From: Pseudomonadota bacterium
Lineage (GTDB): Bacteria; Myxococcota_A; Polyangia; Polyangiales; Polyangiaceae
DNA length: 64,000 nucleotides
Assembly (NCBI GenBank): GCA_023431345.1
Contig: JAEYWK010000115.1
Location: 22,267 to 86,266, forward strand
Direction of reading: 5' to 3'
This document shows positions 8,234-17,551 of this stretch, in pieces (position 1 is the stretch's first letter; each line of letters begins with the position of its first letter). Position numbers and translations under genes: made by a program. Under the pieces are notes generated by a model. The model made no database searches. It was not told the origin of the DNA and worked only from the letters and a program-made list of their open reading frames with translations.

Positions 8234-10114
8234 ATGGGACGGATGAATCGCAATTGGCGCGCGAGCAGGGTCGTTTGCCTGTGCTCGCTTCTGGCTGCGA
8301 GCTGCGCGCTGGAGCAGGGAGCTGGGGAAGAAGCGGGGCAGGAAAGCCAAGGCGAGAGCGTCGGCGAGCGGTCGGAGGCGCTCGTGATCACGATCACGAC
8401 GCTCGCCCAGCTGAGAGCCATGTCGCCGACCGGTGACTACGTGCTCGGCGCGGATATCGATGCTTCGGCGACGGCGTCGTCGCCCTTCGTCGGGATCGGC
8501 TCGTTCGCAACGCCGTTTAGCGGCACCTTCGACGGCAAGACGTACAAGATCAAGAACCTGACCGTTGCGTCGAATGGCTGGTACACGGGCATGTTCAAGA
8601 TGGTAAGCGGCGCGACGCTCAAGAACATTCACCTGACCAACGTCAACGTTCCCAACAACTTTCCTTTCACGGGAGCGATCGCGGGGTTGATGGGTAACGC
8701 CGTGCTCTCCGACAGCTCCATCGTTGGGGGCACCGTCAAGGGAACGGAGTCCACGGGCGGCATGGTGGGCAGCGCGTCGGCCTCGACGCTCATGAACAAC
8801 ACCATCTCGGGCGTGAACGTGACCGGCACCGAGAACGTCGGTGGCTTCGTCGGCAACGCCACCTCGTGGACCTTCCTCACGCTGTGCACCTCCACCAACG
8901 GCAGCGTCAAGGGCACGACGGGTACGGGCGGATTGCTGGGCGAGGCCAACAACTCCAACGTGAGCTTCGGCACGGCCACGGGCCTCAACGTCACCGGAGC
9001 GACCAACACCGGCGGCTTAGTCGGGTTGAGCACCGGCACCGTTTACGGTGGCTCGGCCGGGGGGACCATCACCGGAGGCACGAATACGGGCGGCGTGGTG
9101 GGCGTGCTCACGAGCGGCACCCTGCAATCGAGCTCGGCGCGCGTCACCGTCACCGGCGCGGCCAACACCGGCGGCCTCGTGGGAAAGATGGGCGGCAGCC
9201 AGGCCACGCGAGCGACCCTCACTCAGAGCTACGTCGACGACAAGGGCACGAACAATCCGAGCGTCGTCACAGGCGGCACCCCGACGGGCATGGCGGTCGG
9301 CCTCGTCGAGCCGTTCGCGACCCTCTCGCAGAGCTACGCCATCGGCAAGGTGACCGGCGCGAGCTTCACGATCGGCGGATTCATTGGCGAAGTGAACGCT
9401 TTCGGTCTAGTCGATGCGTACACCGAGCCGCGAGCACGCATCAACGAGATCTACACCAAAGTCGAGGTCACGCCGACCTTCGACAACGGCTCCGCCGCCG
9501 TATACGCGGGCGGGCTGATCGGCAAGCTGCGCGGCGGAACGATCACGGACATCAACGTGGCGGGGTCGGTCAAGGGACGCACCTACGTGGGCGGAGCCAT
9601 CGGCTACGCGATCAACTCCGGCAACAACGTTACGAAGTCGAGCTTGCGCGACATCTTGACGCGCGGCGAGGTAACCAACGTGGCGACGGCCAATCGCTCC
9701 GGCTTGCTGGGCGGCGAGTCGGGGACCTTTGTCTACTGCAACTACAACTATTGGGACACGACGACCGACGGCGGCACCGCGGCGCCTCTGCCGGCAGGGG
9801 AAGACCCCTCGTGCCAGCTCGGCAAGACGGCTGCCGAGCTCAAAGCACCCGAGAAGAAATATGTCGACCCGAGCCATCCGAACGGGAACTACGACATCTT
9901 TTCCCAGGGCACGCTCTTCACCAAAGCCAATCAAGCCTTCTACAACAATCCCGACTGCGTGCTGGGGTCGGGTAGCGACGGCGATCTTGGCTTCAGCTTT
10001 TGCTACGGCCTCCATCCCGACTACATCGAGCCGCCCACCTGGCAGCTCAACTCGGCCAGCGAGTACTGCACTCTGCTCAACATCCCCAACCCCAACCGAC
10101 AGGCGAAGAACTGA
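8234..10114 (+). CDS. GLUG-repeat surface lipoprotein
   Basis: 626 residues with GAGGAAAG just before the ATG and a lipobox at LLAASC. From about residue 55, ITTLAQLRAMSPTGDYVLGADID and GTFDGKTYKIKNLTV form the classic opening of GLUG-type beta-helix proteins. At least seven repeats of the TGG(L/M)VG kind follow (TESTGGMVGSAS, TENVGGFVGNAT, TGTGGLLGEA, TNTGGLVGLS, TNTGGVVGVL, ANTGGLVGKM). The C-terminus has a few Cys residues (ADC, SFCYG, YCTLL) that may cap the helix. The likely role is adhesion at the outer surface; no enzymatic motif is seen. It stands alone, with a hairpin downstream. Confidence 0.8.
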   Translation: MGRMNRNWRASRVVCLCSLLAASCALEQGAGEEAGQESQGESVGERSEALVITITTLAQLRAMSPTGDYVLGADIDASATASSPFVGIGSFATPFSGTFDGKTYKIKNLTVASNGWYTGMFKMVSGATLKNIHLTNVNVPNNFPFTGAIAGLMGNAVLSDSSIVGGTVKGTESTGGMVGSASASTLMNNTISGVNVTGTENVGGFVGNATSWTFLTLCTSTNGSVKGTTGTGGLLGEANNSNVSFGTATGLNVTGATNTGGLVGLSTGTVYGGSAGGTITGGTNTGGVVGVLTSGTLQSSSARVTVTGAANTGGLVGKMGGSQATRATLTQSYVDDKGTNNPSVVTGGTPTGMAVGLVEPFATLSQSYAIGKVTGASFTIGGFIGEVNAFGLVDAYTEPRARINEIYTKVEVTPTFDNGSAAVYAGGLIGKLRGGTITDINVAGSVKGRTYVGGAIGYAINSGNNVTKSSLRDILTRGEVTNVATANRSGLLGGESGTFVYCNYNYWDTTTDGGTAAPLPAGEDPSCQLGKTAAELKAPEKKYVDPSHPNGNYDIFSQGTLFTKANQAFYNNPDCVLGSGSDGDLGFSFCYGLHPDYIEPPTWQLNSASEYCTLLNIPNPNRQAKN

Positions 10115-10127
10115 AGCCGGGCCGGCA

Positions 10128-10151
10128 CGGGCGGTAGCGTTGCGCCGCCCG
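10128..10151. terminator. hairpin between convergent genes
   Basis: CGGGCGG at 10128-10134 pairs with CCGCCCG at 10145-10151 across a 10-base loop, between the GLUG gene stop and the end of the SRPBCC gene. There is no T-tract. Confidence 0.4.
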
Positions 10152-10203
10152 CGCTGCTCGTGAATCGCGGCCCAGTAGTCGCTCGCGTGATTGCGAGCAG
10201 GCG

Positions 10204-10662
10204 CTAGTTCCAGTCGTCGATCTTCAGGTCGTGAGGGGCGGGCTGCCCGACGCCCGTTTCGACGAGTTGGCGCAGACTGAGCAGGAACGTCGCCCACTTC
10301 ATGCTGCAGTGCGCGGTAAACTCGACGGCTTCGCGCCAGTTGCGATGACCGAACAGCACGATGGTCTGCTCGCCTCGTTGTGAGAGGTCGAACGTGACCT
10401 CGGTGGGGAGCCACTCTTCCGGGCCGGCGGTGATGCGCCACACGACTCGCTCGTTCGGGACGAGCTTCGCCAGCTCGAAGGCCATTTCGCCCTTCAGCTC
10501 GCCCGAGGGCGAACGGAACGCGACCTGGAGCGTGCTGCCGAGCTCGGAGCCGCCCGTCGTTTCCTGAGTCCACCAGCCTGCCACGCCTGCGCGGGTGGCG
10601 AGCGCCGCGTACACCTTCGAGACGGGAGCCTTGATGCCAATTTTGTGGGTGATGTCTACCAT
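10204..10662 (-). CDS. SRPBCC/AHSA1-like domain protein
   Basis: 152 residues forming one START/AHSA1-type fold. It opens with KIGIKAPVSKVYAALATRAGVAGWWT, has a central VPNERVVWRIT strand, and ends with a long helix (MKWATFLLSLRQLVETG) that closes the hydrophobic cavity. Members bind small hydrophobic ligands or act as stress-related chaperone regulators; the ligand cannot be read from sequence. It is divergent from the MHS transporter with about 100 bp between starts, so they may share regulation. Confidence 0.8.
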   Translation of the reverse strand: MVDITHKIGIKAPVSKVYAALATRAGVAGWWTQETTGGSELGSTLQVAFRSPSGELKGEMAFELAKLVPNERVVWRITAGPEEWLPTEVTFDLSQRGEQTIVLFGHRNWREAVEFTAHCSMKWATFLLSLRQLVETGVGQPAPHDLKIDDWN

Positions 10663-10760
10663 GGGGTCCTCCGCTTCAATCGGGATGACTCGTGTTTAGC
10701 GCCCGCGCCCTGGACCCAGGGAGTAACAACGACGACGCGATCGTGGTAGTCGAGCGCCGC

Positions 10761-12062
10761 ATGCAGCCAGAGGTAGCGCAGAAGCCGGTGAACTCTCCGC
10801 AGCGCGTGCTGCTGGCGAGCTTGATCGGCACGACGATCGAGTTTTTCGACTTTTACATCTACGCGACGGCGGCGGTGCTCGTGTTCCCGAAGCTGTTCTT
10901 CCCCGCGGGGGACTCGACGTCGGCCACGCTGCAGTCGCTGGCGACGTTCGCGCTGGCGTTCTTTGCGCGACCGGTAGGCTCCGCGCTGTTCGGCCACTTC
11001 GGTGACCGCATCGGGCGCAAAGCCACGCTGGTGGCGGCGCTCTTGACGATGGGCTTGTCGACGGTCGCGATCGGCCTCTTGCCGAGCTACGAGTCGATCG
11101 GCGTGCTCGCGCCGGCGCTGCTCGCGCTGTGTCGCTTCGGCCAAGGCTTGGGGCTCGGCGGTGAGTGGGGCGGGGCCGTGCTGCTCGCGACCGAGAACGC
11201 GCCGCCCGGCAAGGAAGCAATTTACGGCATGTTCCCGCAGCTGGGGGCGCCCATCGGCTTCTTGTGCTCGACCGGAATCTTCTTGGTGCTCACCGAGCGC
11301 CTCACGGATGCGGAGCTGTTCTCCTACGGCTTTCGCATCCCGTTCCTCGCCAGCGCCTTGCTCGTGTTCGTCGGCCTGTACATTCGACTCAAGCTGCACG
11401 AAACACCGGCGTTTCAGCGCGCGATCGAGCAGCAGGAGAGAGTGAAGATCCCCTTCGTCACCGTGCTGGTCAAGCACCCGCGCGAGCTATTGCTCGGCAC
11501 TTTCGCGGCCGTGGCGACGTTCGTCCTCTTCTACCTGATGACGGTGTTCACGCTCAGCTGGGGCACGACGGCCCTCGGCTACGAGCGCTCCGAGTTCTTG
11601 GGCATGCAGATGGTGGGCGTGTTGTTCTTCGGCTTGACGATCCCGATCTCGGCGGTGCTCGCCGACCGTCGCGGGCGTTGGGGCATGCTGCTCGCCGCCA
11701 CCATCGGCATCGTCGCCTTCGGCTTGTGCTTCCAGCCGCTGTTCGGCGCAGGCTCGCGCGCAGGCGTCTTGACCTTGCTGATCGTGGGCCTGTCGCTGAT
11801 GGGTCTCACGTATGGCCCGATCGGCACGGCGCTCGCGGGCCTCTTTCCGACCGCCGTGCGCTACACCGGCGCTTCTCTCACCTTCAACCTGGCCGGCATC
11901 GTGGGCGCGTCGCTCGCGCCCTACGCTGCCACCTGGCTGGCGAGCCGCTACGGCGTCGCCGCCGTCGGGTACTACCTTTCGGTGTCCGCGCTCGTTTCCT
12001 TGCTCGCGCTGTGGGCAATCCGCGCTCGCTCGCGCCGGCTCGCGCCGGGCGAAGCGGGCTAG
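10761..12062 (+). CDS. MFS transporter, metabolite:H+ symporter (MHS) family
   Basis: 433 residues from ATG 10761, the usual length for MHS permeases. LASLIGTTIEFFDFYIYATAAVLVFPKLFF forms the first helix. The family signature between helices 2 and 3 is present (GHFGDRIGRKATL), as is GQGLGLGGEWGGAVLLATENAPPGK in helix 4. A second half-repeat contains AVLADRRGRWGMLL. MHS members import organic acids, betaines or sugars with protons; the substrate is unknown. An upstream GTG at 10692 would add 23 residues that do not resemble the family. It is divergent from the SRPBCC gene and convergent with the CxxCH/ricin lipoprotein. Confidence 0.85.
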   Translation: MQPEVAQKPVNSPQRVLLASLIGTTIEFFDFYIYATAAVLVFPKLFFPAGDSTSATLQSLATFALAFFARPVGSALFGHFGDRIGRKATLVAALLTMGLSTVAIGLLPSYESIGVLAPALLALCRFGQGLGLGGEWGGAVLLATENAPPGKEAIYGMFPQLGAPIGFLCSTGIFLVLTERLTDAELFSYGFRIPFLASALLVFVGLYIRLKLHETPAFQRAIEQQERVKIPFVTVLVKHPRELLLGTFAAVATFVLFYLMTVFTLSWGTTALGYERSEFLGMQMVGVLFFGLTIPISAVLADRRGRWGMLLAATIGIVAFGLCFQPLFGAGSRAGVLTLLIVGLSLMGLTYGPIGTALAGLFPTAVRYTGASLTFNLAGIVGASLAPYAATWLASRYGVAAVGYYLSVSALVSLLALWAIRARSRRLAPGEAG

Positions 12063-12072
12063 CGGGAGCCGT

Positions 12073-13887
12073 CTACTCCACGAAGTGGAGACCTTGGCTC
12101 CGGACGATCGCGCAGTCGCTCTGAACGACCTGGACGTTGTCGCCCGTGCCGCCACCAGCGACGTTCAGGCACTTGCCGCTGTGTTTGAGGTTGAGCACGA
12201 CCGCTTCCGGCGTGCCCGCGGGGACCACCCACTTCATGAGCTGAGTGTCGCTCCCGCACGGCTTCTGCACGATCCTCGCCCCGGCCGCGGTCGAAGCGTT
12301 CTCGATATCGAGGCACATGCCGCTGTGTTTGAGCTTCAGCCTGAACTCCAAGGGCCGAGCGCCGGCCACGAGCGCGAGGCGCTGATTTTCCTGCCCGTGG
12401 CAGGCGTACTGTTTGACCAAGGCGCCAGATGCCGTGGACGCGCCTGCGACATCGATGCACCGCGAGCTGTTGACGAAGCGCAGCTTGTAATAGTTGCCGT
12501 AGATGGGGTTACCGAGCGGCATCTCGTTCGCCAGCCAATGCAGGTCTTCTTTGCGCCGCTGCATCTCGTCGTACTGGCGCTGCGTCCCGTCCACCGGATC
12601 GATGACGGTGATCGGGCCCGTGAGGAAGGTCGACAGATTCGCAGGGCTATTGGCATTTCGCGCGGTGATGTGGAAGGGCGGCGAAGTACCACCTTGACCC
12701 AAGATCTCTCCGCTGTGGCAGCCGTCGCAGGTTCCGAGCGAGAACTGGTGACGCGCCCTGCTCCAAGTGGCTGCGTCGACCTCGGCGGGTCGCGGAAAAT
12801 CCCAAAACGTGCCGCGGGTTTTCACGACGTTCGCCCACGCTCCCCGGAAGATGCCGTCGTTGTCGAAGCGATCAGGCACTCGGTAAAAAGAGGCGACGGG
12901 CTCCATGCTCCCCTTGCGCGGCGTGCGAAAGGTCGCGTCGAGGTTGGCGATGTTGGCGGCGATGAACGCCGCTGCTTTGGGACGATTCGAGTTTCGGGGG
13001 GAGCGAAGGTCGAAGAACGGTGTCTGCTTGACGGTGGAGCGCTTGAGCCAGCCGTTCGCCGGCACGAACTCGCTCAGAAACCAGCCTGGCGTCACCGTTT
13101 CACTGCCGCGAACGGCGTTCGTTCGGATTCGTTCGAGCTTGCCCTTGCGAATCGTGTCTTCCGTCAGGCCTTGAAGGGTCTGCGCATACTCGGCGGAGCT
13201 CTTGTTGAGATTGCCGAGGTCGTACCAGCGCTTCGCCCACGCCAAAACGGCGTTCTCGTTCGTCGTTCCAGGGGAGTATTCGAGGATGAGCGTCGTCTCG
13301 TTGGCTTCGCTGCCGCAGTCGGTGGACCGAGTGAGGCCGAACACGAAGCGCACCTCACCGCCGAGCGGCTCCCCTTCCGGTCGCAAGTTGCGAAGGTCGA
13401 GCCGGCTGACGATGGCGCTCAGGCGGAACGGCGCTTTCTCGAGACGAAACTTGCCCGCGGAGTTCTTCGGCCAGCGCTCGATGATGTCTTCTACGCCGTT
13501 AGCCTTGCCAGCATGGCCGTTGACGAGCGTCGTTTCGTTCGCCCAACCACTGAGCCAGTTATCGACCAAATCAGCGGAATTTATGCCACTGCGCGCCGCG
13601 TGCACCTTCAACAAGTAGGGGAGCGACCATTCCTTGTTATCGGCGTCGGCCGGCACGGCCAAGCACGGCTCCACGGTGCGCTCTGGGTGAGCCACGATGT
13701 TCAGGTCGGTGATGAGGAGCGAATGCAGCGCCGCCGTCGTCAGCGCGCTCGTGACCGAGCCGACGTCCTCCGGGTCCTCCGCCGCGAAGTTTACCGCGCC
13801 ATCCGCTGCGCCGCAGCCAGCGGCCGTGGCCGCAAGCAAGACACTCCAATATCCAGCCCACCGCCGGTACCCCTTGAACATGGTCAT
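12073..13887 (-). CDS. lipoprotein with CxxCH motif and C-terminal ricin-type lectin domain
   Basis: 604 residues from ATG 13887, with lipobox LLAATAAGC. The middle resembles the secreted cytochrome-like proteins common in Polyangia, with one possible haem site (TCDGCHSGEIL) near residue 386. The last ~150 residues are three ricin-B/CBM13 subrepeats: YYKLRFVNSSRCIDVAG, LKLKHSGMCLDIENAS and LNLKHSGKCLNVAGGG, with QW-type closings partly lost. A sugar-binding beta-trefoil joined to a haem-like module suggests a redox or binding protein anchored to polysaccharide. A far upstream extension to 14502 is open but lacks any protein-like character. It is divergent from the Ser/Thr kinase gene. Confidence 0.75.
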   Translation of the reverse strand: MTMFKGYRRWAGYWSVLLAATAAGCGAADGAVNFAAEDPEDVGSVTSALTTAALHSLLITDLNIVAHPERTVEPCLAVPADADNKEWSLPYLLKVHAARSGINSADLVDNWLSGWANETTLVNGHAGKANGVEDIIERWPKNSAGKFRLEKAPFRLSAIVSRLDLRNLRPEGEPLGGEVRFVFGLTRSTDCGSEANETTLILEYSPGTTNENAVLAWAKRWYDLGNLNKSSAEYAQTLQGLTEDTIRKGKLERIRTNAVRGSETVTPGWFLSEFVPANGWLKRSTVKQTPFFDLRSPRNSNRPKAAAFIAANIANLDATFRTPRKGSMEPVASFYRVPDRFDNDGIFRGAWANVVKTRGTFWDFPRPAEVDAATWSRARHQFSLGTCDGCHSGEILGQGGTSPPFHITARNANSPANLSTFLTGPITVIDPVDGTQRQYDEMQRRKEDLHWLANEMPLGNPIYGNYYKLRFVNSSRCIDVAGASTASGALVKQYACHGQENQRLALVAGARPLEFRLKLKHSGMCLDIENASTAAGARIVQKPCGSDTQLMKWVVPAGTPEAVVLNLKHSGKCLNVAGGGTGDNVQVVQSDCAIVRSQGLHFVE

Positions 13888-14274
13888 CGTCCCGTTTCTC
13901 TTTCTTGTTTCGAGCCCAGGTAGGCTGACTCGAGCTCCCACCCGACACCTCCACCCGGCACCCACCGCGCGCGAGCATGCCAGACGGCTGCGAGCGCGCA
14001 AAGAAAAAGACGCCACCCGGCCCTCGACCAACCTGCGGGGTGATTCGGGTGGAACGACCAGCGCGGCTCGTGCTGGGGCGCGCCGGGCCGCGCGTGCCGC
14101 AGGGAATCGGGAGCGGCACCACGGGGGCCTCGTCGCAGTTTGCCCCGGAAGGGCATTCTGCCGTGAGCGCTCGCGCGGGTGACGGAAGCAGGAGGGCGAA
14201 CGCGCAGGCCGTGACTGCAACGGCACGCTTCGAGCCCGTCGGGCGCTGGCGCAGAGGTTGCTAGACGCGCAGCG

Positions 14275-15654
14275 ATGAGCGCGGCCGAGTCTTCCGTTCC
14301 CACTCCGGAGGGTAGGCTCGTGGCCCACAAATACCAGCTGGAGCGGCTGCTGGGCGAAGGCGGCATGGCGAACGTCTGGCTCGCCCGGAACCTGCTGCTC
14401 GACATGCCGGTGGCCCTCAAGCTGCTCCGGCCCGAGCTGGCCTCGCCCGAGGCCTCGGCCATGCTGCGCGCCGAAGCCCGCGCCTCGGCCAACTTCGCGC
14501 ACCCCGCCATCGTGCGCGTGTTCGACATCGAGGAAACGCCCTCGGGTCAGCCCTGCATCGTCATGGAGCTCTTGGAAGGCGAAACCCTCTACGAGCGGCT
14601 GGAGCGGGAGCCGCTCGAGGCGGCCGAGCTGGTTCGGCTGCTATTGCCGATCACCGAGGCGCTGTGCTTCGTTCACGAGAGCGGGTTCATTCATCGGGAC
14701 CTCAAGCCCGACAACATCTTCCTCGCGAGCAGCGGTGGACGCGTTCAACCCAAGCTGCTCGACTTTGGAATCGCGAAGGCAGTCGGAGCGCAGGCGCGCC
14801 GGCCGCGATCGTTCTCCGCGACCGGGAACCTGGTTGGCAGCCCTGGCTACATGTCGCCCGAGCAGGCCATGGGCGCCGAGCTCGACGAGCGCACCGACGT
14901 CTGGTCACTGTGCGTCGTCCTTTACGAAGGCCTGGCGCGACGACCAGCCTTCGCCGGCGACACGCCGACAGAGGTGCTCAAGAGCGTCGTGCGCGACGAG
15001 CCAGCCCCGCTCGACAGCGTCGATCCCGCGCTAGCGAGCATCGTCGCGCGCGGGCTCAGCAAAGATCGCGCGTCGAGGACTCCGTCGCTGCAGCGGCTGC
15101 GCGACGAGCTTTCGGATTGGCTCGCCGCTCATGAGGCTCGTGGCGAACGGGTGAGCCGCACCCCGAGCTGGGCTCCGCGCCTTCCGCCATCGCTGCGCTC
15201 GGAGGCGCCGACTCAGCTCGAGGGGCCGTCACACCTCCAGCCGCCATCGCACCTCGAACCGCCGCCACACCTCGATTCAGAGCTGCCCTTGCCTCCGCGC
15301 CGGCGCCGCTGGGGCATGGCCTTGGCGGTGGTAGCAGGCTTGTCGCTGCTGCTGACGGGCACCTGGGCCGCCGTCGCGGTCACAGCGGCCCAGCCCCCTG
15401 CGCCCGTCGTCGTCGCGCCGCCGCCCGCAGCGCCAGCTGTCGTGCTCGCACCGCCGCCTGATTTGAGCTCACCGCCGCTGCTCGCCGACACGACGCCGAG
15501 CGCCCGCCAATCCGTCGCGAAGCACGCGGCGCCGCCGGTCGCCCAGCGCCCACCCGCAGCGCCCCATAGCCCCTCCGCGAAGCCTCGCCCGCCGGCACCG
15601 CCACCCGACGCGGACGGATCGCCTTGGGGGCCCAGCAACCCGTACGGCATCTGA
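14275..15654 (+). CDS. serine/threonine protein kinase, membrane-anchored (PknB type)
   Basis: 459 residues. The kinase domain spans about 20-285: glycine loop LLGEGGMANVW (26-35), Lys49 in VALKLL, catalytic HRDLKPDN (140-147), DFG (163-165) and a GSPGYMSPEQ activation/APE-type segment. A juxtamembrane stretch with six PSHLEPP-like Pro/His repeats follows, then one transmembrane helix (WGMALAVVAGLSLLLTGTW, about 345-365) and a Pro/Ala-rich extracytoplasmic tail. All catalytic residues are present, so it should be active. Polyangia carry many such kinases. No cognate phosphatase or FHA protein is adjacent. Confidence 0.9.
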   Translation: MSAAESSVPTPEGRLVAHKYQLERLLGEGGMANVWLARNLLLDMPVALKLLRPELASPEASAMLRAEARASANFAHPAIVRVFDIEETPSGQPCIVMELLEGETLYERLEREPLEAAELVRLLLPITEALCFVHESGFIHRDLKPDNIFLASSGGRVQPKLLDFGIAKAVGAQARRPRSFSATGNLVGSPGYMSPEQAMGAELDERTDVWSLCVVLYEGLARRPAFAGDTPTEVLKSVVRDEPAPLDSVDPALASIVARGLSKDRASRTPSLQRLRDELSDWLAAHEARGERVSRTPSWAPRLPPSLRSEAPTQLEGPSHLQPPSHLEPPPHLDSELPLPPRRRRWGMALAVVAGLSLLLTGTWAAVAVTAAQPPAPVVVAPPPAAPAVVLAPPPDLSSPPLLADTTPSARQSVAKHAAPPVAQRPPAAPHSPSAKPRPPAPPPDADGSPWGPSNPYGI

Positions 15655-15713
15655 GCGCTCGGCTCGGCGACGCCGAACGATGAGCGCGCGGCGCGGGCCC
15701 CGATCTGGCGCTG

Positions 15714-16757
15714 TCAGAGGAGGTTGCGCTGCAGCTCGCGTGACACGTCGCTCAACAGGCGTCGCAGCCAGGTGTGTCCCGGATCTTTCACATAGCGCTC
15801 GTGCCAAACGAGATTGACGCTGTGCTTCGGTAGCGGCAGCGGGCACTCGAGCATGGCCACCGCCGAGGCCTCGGGGGCGAGGTGACCGAGCGCGTGAGGC
15901 GCGGTGAGCACGAGATCGCTCTTGGCTACGATGGCGAGCGCCGCGTAAAAGTGCGGGATCCGCAGCGCGATGCGGCGACCGAGCCCGCGCTCGGTGAGCA
16001 GCCGATCCACGAAGCCCGGCCCTTCGCCGCTCGGAGAAATCAGCGCGTGCGACAGCTCACTGAACGCTCGCAGAGACAGCCGGGGCGCGCCGCGGCGCTT
16101 CTTGGCCGCGGCCGTAAGCGCCGGGTGACCCGCGCGAAGGAAGCAAACGAAGCGATCGCGGAAGAGCCGCGACTGCAGCAACCCCGCGGGCGCGCGGCTC
16201 TCCGCGTCGCCGCCCAGCGGGTCCACGCGCGGCACCACCGCCACGTCGAGCTCACCCGACTCCAGTCGCTCGGCGAGCCCGCGCTCGGCGAGCGGCGTCA
16301 CCACCACGTCGACGCCCGGCGCTGCGCGGCGCATCTGCTGCAGCAGCTCGGGGACGACCAGCACGTCGAACAGATCCGGAGAGGCGATGCGGAAGGCGCG
16401 CCGCGCGCTCGCAGGCTCGAACGTCACCGGCTGAGCCAGCGCGCGCCCTAGCGTCGACAGACCGCTGCGAAGCGGCACCACCAGCGCCTCCGCCCGCGGC
16501 GTGAGCATCATGGCGCCGCGCCCGCGAACCAGCAGCGGGTCGCCCAGCAGCTCGCGCAAACGCGACAGCGCGTGGCTCATGGCCGATTGGGTGACGCCGG
16601 TGCGCTGAGCCGCGCGCGTGACGTTGCGCTCACGCGCGAGCGCGTCGAACGCCACCAGCAGGTTCAAGTCCAGCTTTGCCAGCTGCTCAGGGCTGCCGAC
16701 GTCCGCCGTGTCATGAACCTCATTCATGACCTGATGAGAACGCTTCGTTGGATTCAT
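15714..16757 (-). CDS. LysR-family transcriptional regulator
   Basis: 347 residues. The N-terminal winged helix (LNLLVAFDALARERNVTRAAQRTGVTQSAMSHALSRLRELLGDPLLVRG) is typical of the NodD/SyrM-like branch. The rest is the two-lobed periplasmic-binding-protein-like effector domain. It is divergent from the NAD(P)H-binding protein gene with ~65 bp between, the usual layout when LysR controls its neighbour. The start is ATG 16757 or ATG 16727; neither has a strong ribosome site. The inverted repeat at 16711-16729 overlaps the second choice. Confidence 0.88.
   Translation of the reverse strand: MNPTKRSHQVMNEVHDTADVGSPEQLAKLDLNLLVAFDALARERNVTRAAQRTGVTQSAMSHALSRLRELLGDPLLVRGRGAMMLTPRAEALVVPLRSGLSTLGRALAQPVTFEPASARRAFRIASPDLFDVLVVPELLQQMRRAAPGVDVVVTPLAERGLAERLESGELDVAVVPRVDPLGGDAESRAPAGLLQSRLFRDRFVCFLRAGHPALTAAAKKRRGAPRLSLRAFSELSHALISPSGEGPGFVDRLLTERGLGRRIALRIPHFYAALAIVAKSDLVLTAPHALGHLAPEASAVAMLECPLPLPKHSVNLVWHERYVKDPGHTWLRRLLSDVSRELQRNLL
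16711..16729. promoter_or_regulatory. inverted repeat of LysR-box type
   Basis: TCATGAACCTCATTCATGA has 7-bp arms around a 5-base spacer and fits T-N11-A. It sits at the 5' end of the LysR gene, 94 bp before the divergent gene's start. It lies inside the coding frame if translation begins at 16757, which weakens the case. Confidence 0.35.
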
Positions 16758-16822
16758 GTCCAGCGGGCCCGCATCCTGGCGTTCGTGAGGCGGCCGCCGC
16801 GCCGCCCTCAGGAGAAAACGTC

Positions 16823-17488
16823 ATGAAAATCGTAGTCATTGGTGCAACGGGCGGCTCTGGCAAGGCGAGCGTGGAGTGGCTGCTCAAAGCCGGCCATGAG
16901 GTCACGGCGTTCGCGCGCCGCCCCGAGCGGCTGGGGATCGAGGCGGACCGGCTACGGCTGGTCAGCGGCGACGTGCTGTCGGCGGAGGACGTCGAGCGCG
17001 CCGTCACCGGTCAAGACGCCGTCGTCGTCACGCTGGGCATCACCGAGAACCCGGTGCGCGTGCGTTTGCTCGGCCCTGCGCGCACGCCGCTCGACGTCCG
17101 CTCGCGCGGCACCGCGCAGGTCATCGCCGCCATGCGCCGCGCCGGCGTCAATCGTCTGATCGTGCAAACCAGCTACGGCGTGGGCGACACCCGCGCGCGG
17201 CTCCGCATCATCGATCGCCTCATCTTCGCGCTCCTGCTCGCGCCCCAAATCGCCGACACCGAACGCCAAACCTCGCTCGTCACCGAAAGCGGTCTCGCCT
17301 GGACCCTCATCCAACCCGTCCACCTCACCGACGCCCCCGAGCACGCCCTGCCTTTCTCCTCCACGACCGGCGAAACCGCCCGCATGACCCTCTCCCGCAG
17401 CAGCGTCGGCCGATTCCTCGCCCAAGCCGCGACCTCCCCCGAGCTCATCGGCCACTCGGTAGCGCTGTCCGGCTCCGCAAGCGCGTAG
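16823..17488 (+). CDS. NAD(P)H-binding (NmrA/BVR-B-like SDR) protein
   Basis: 221 residues from ATG 16823, preceded by AGGAG. The N-terminus MKIVVIGATGGSGKASVEWLLKAGHEVTAFARRPERL is a Rossmann NAD(P) site with GATGGSG. The family then shows GDVLSAEDVERAVTGQDAVVVTLG, and a late TLIQPVHLTDAP. It lacks the classic YxxxK, as is usual for the atypical SDR (NmrA/flavin-reductase-like) group. The role is likely an NAD(P)H-dependent reductase or redox sensor, possibly under the divergent LysR regulator. Codons in the second half strongly favour C at the third position. Confidence 0.85.
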   Translation: MKIVVIGATGGSGKASVEWLLKAGHEVTAFARRPERLGIEADRLRLVSGDVLSAEDVERAVTGQDAVVVTLGITENPVRVRLLGPARTPLDVRSRGTAQVIAAMRRAGVNRLIVQTSYGVGDTRARLRIIDRLIFALLLAPQIADTERQTSLVTESGLAWTLIQPVHLTDAPEHALPFSSTTGETARMTLSRSSVGRFLAQAATSPELIGHSVALSGSASA

Positions 17489-17551
17489 CCAGAGGAGACA
17501 AGTCAGCCAAGAGATTGACCCCGTCCACGCCGTCGCCGCAAAGTGACGGCA

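Noticed and set aside
13888..14502. N-terminal extension of the CxxCH/ricin lipoprotein
   Set aside because: The extension is Arg/Pro-rich without conserved pattern and would bury the lipoprotein signal peptide. It also runs into the divergent kinase gene.
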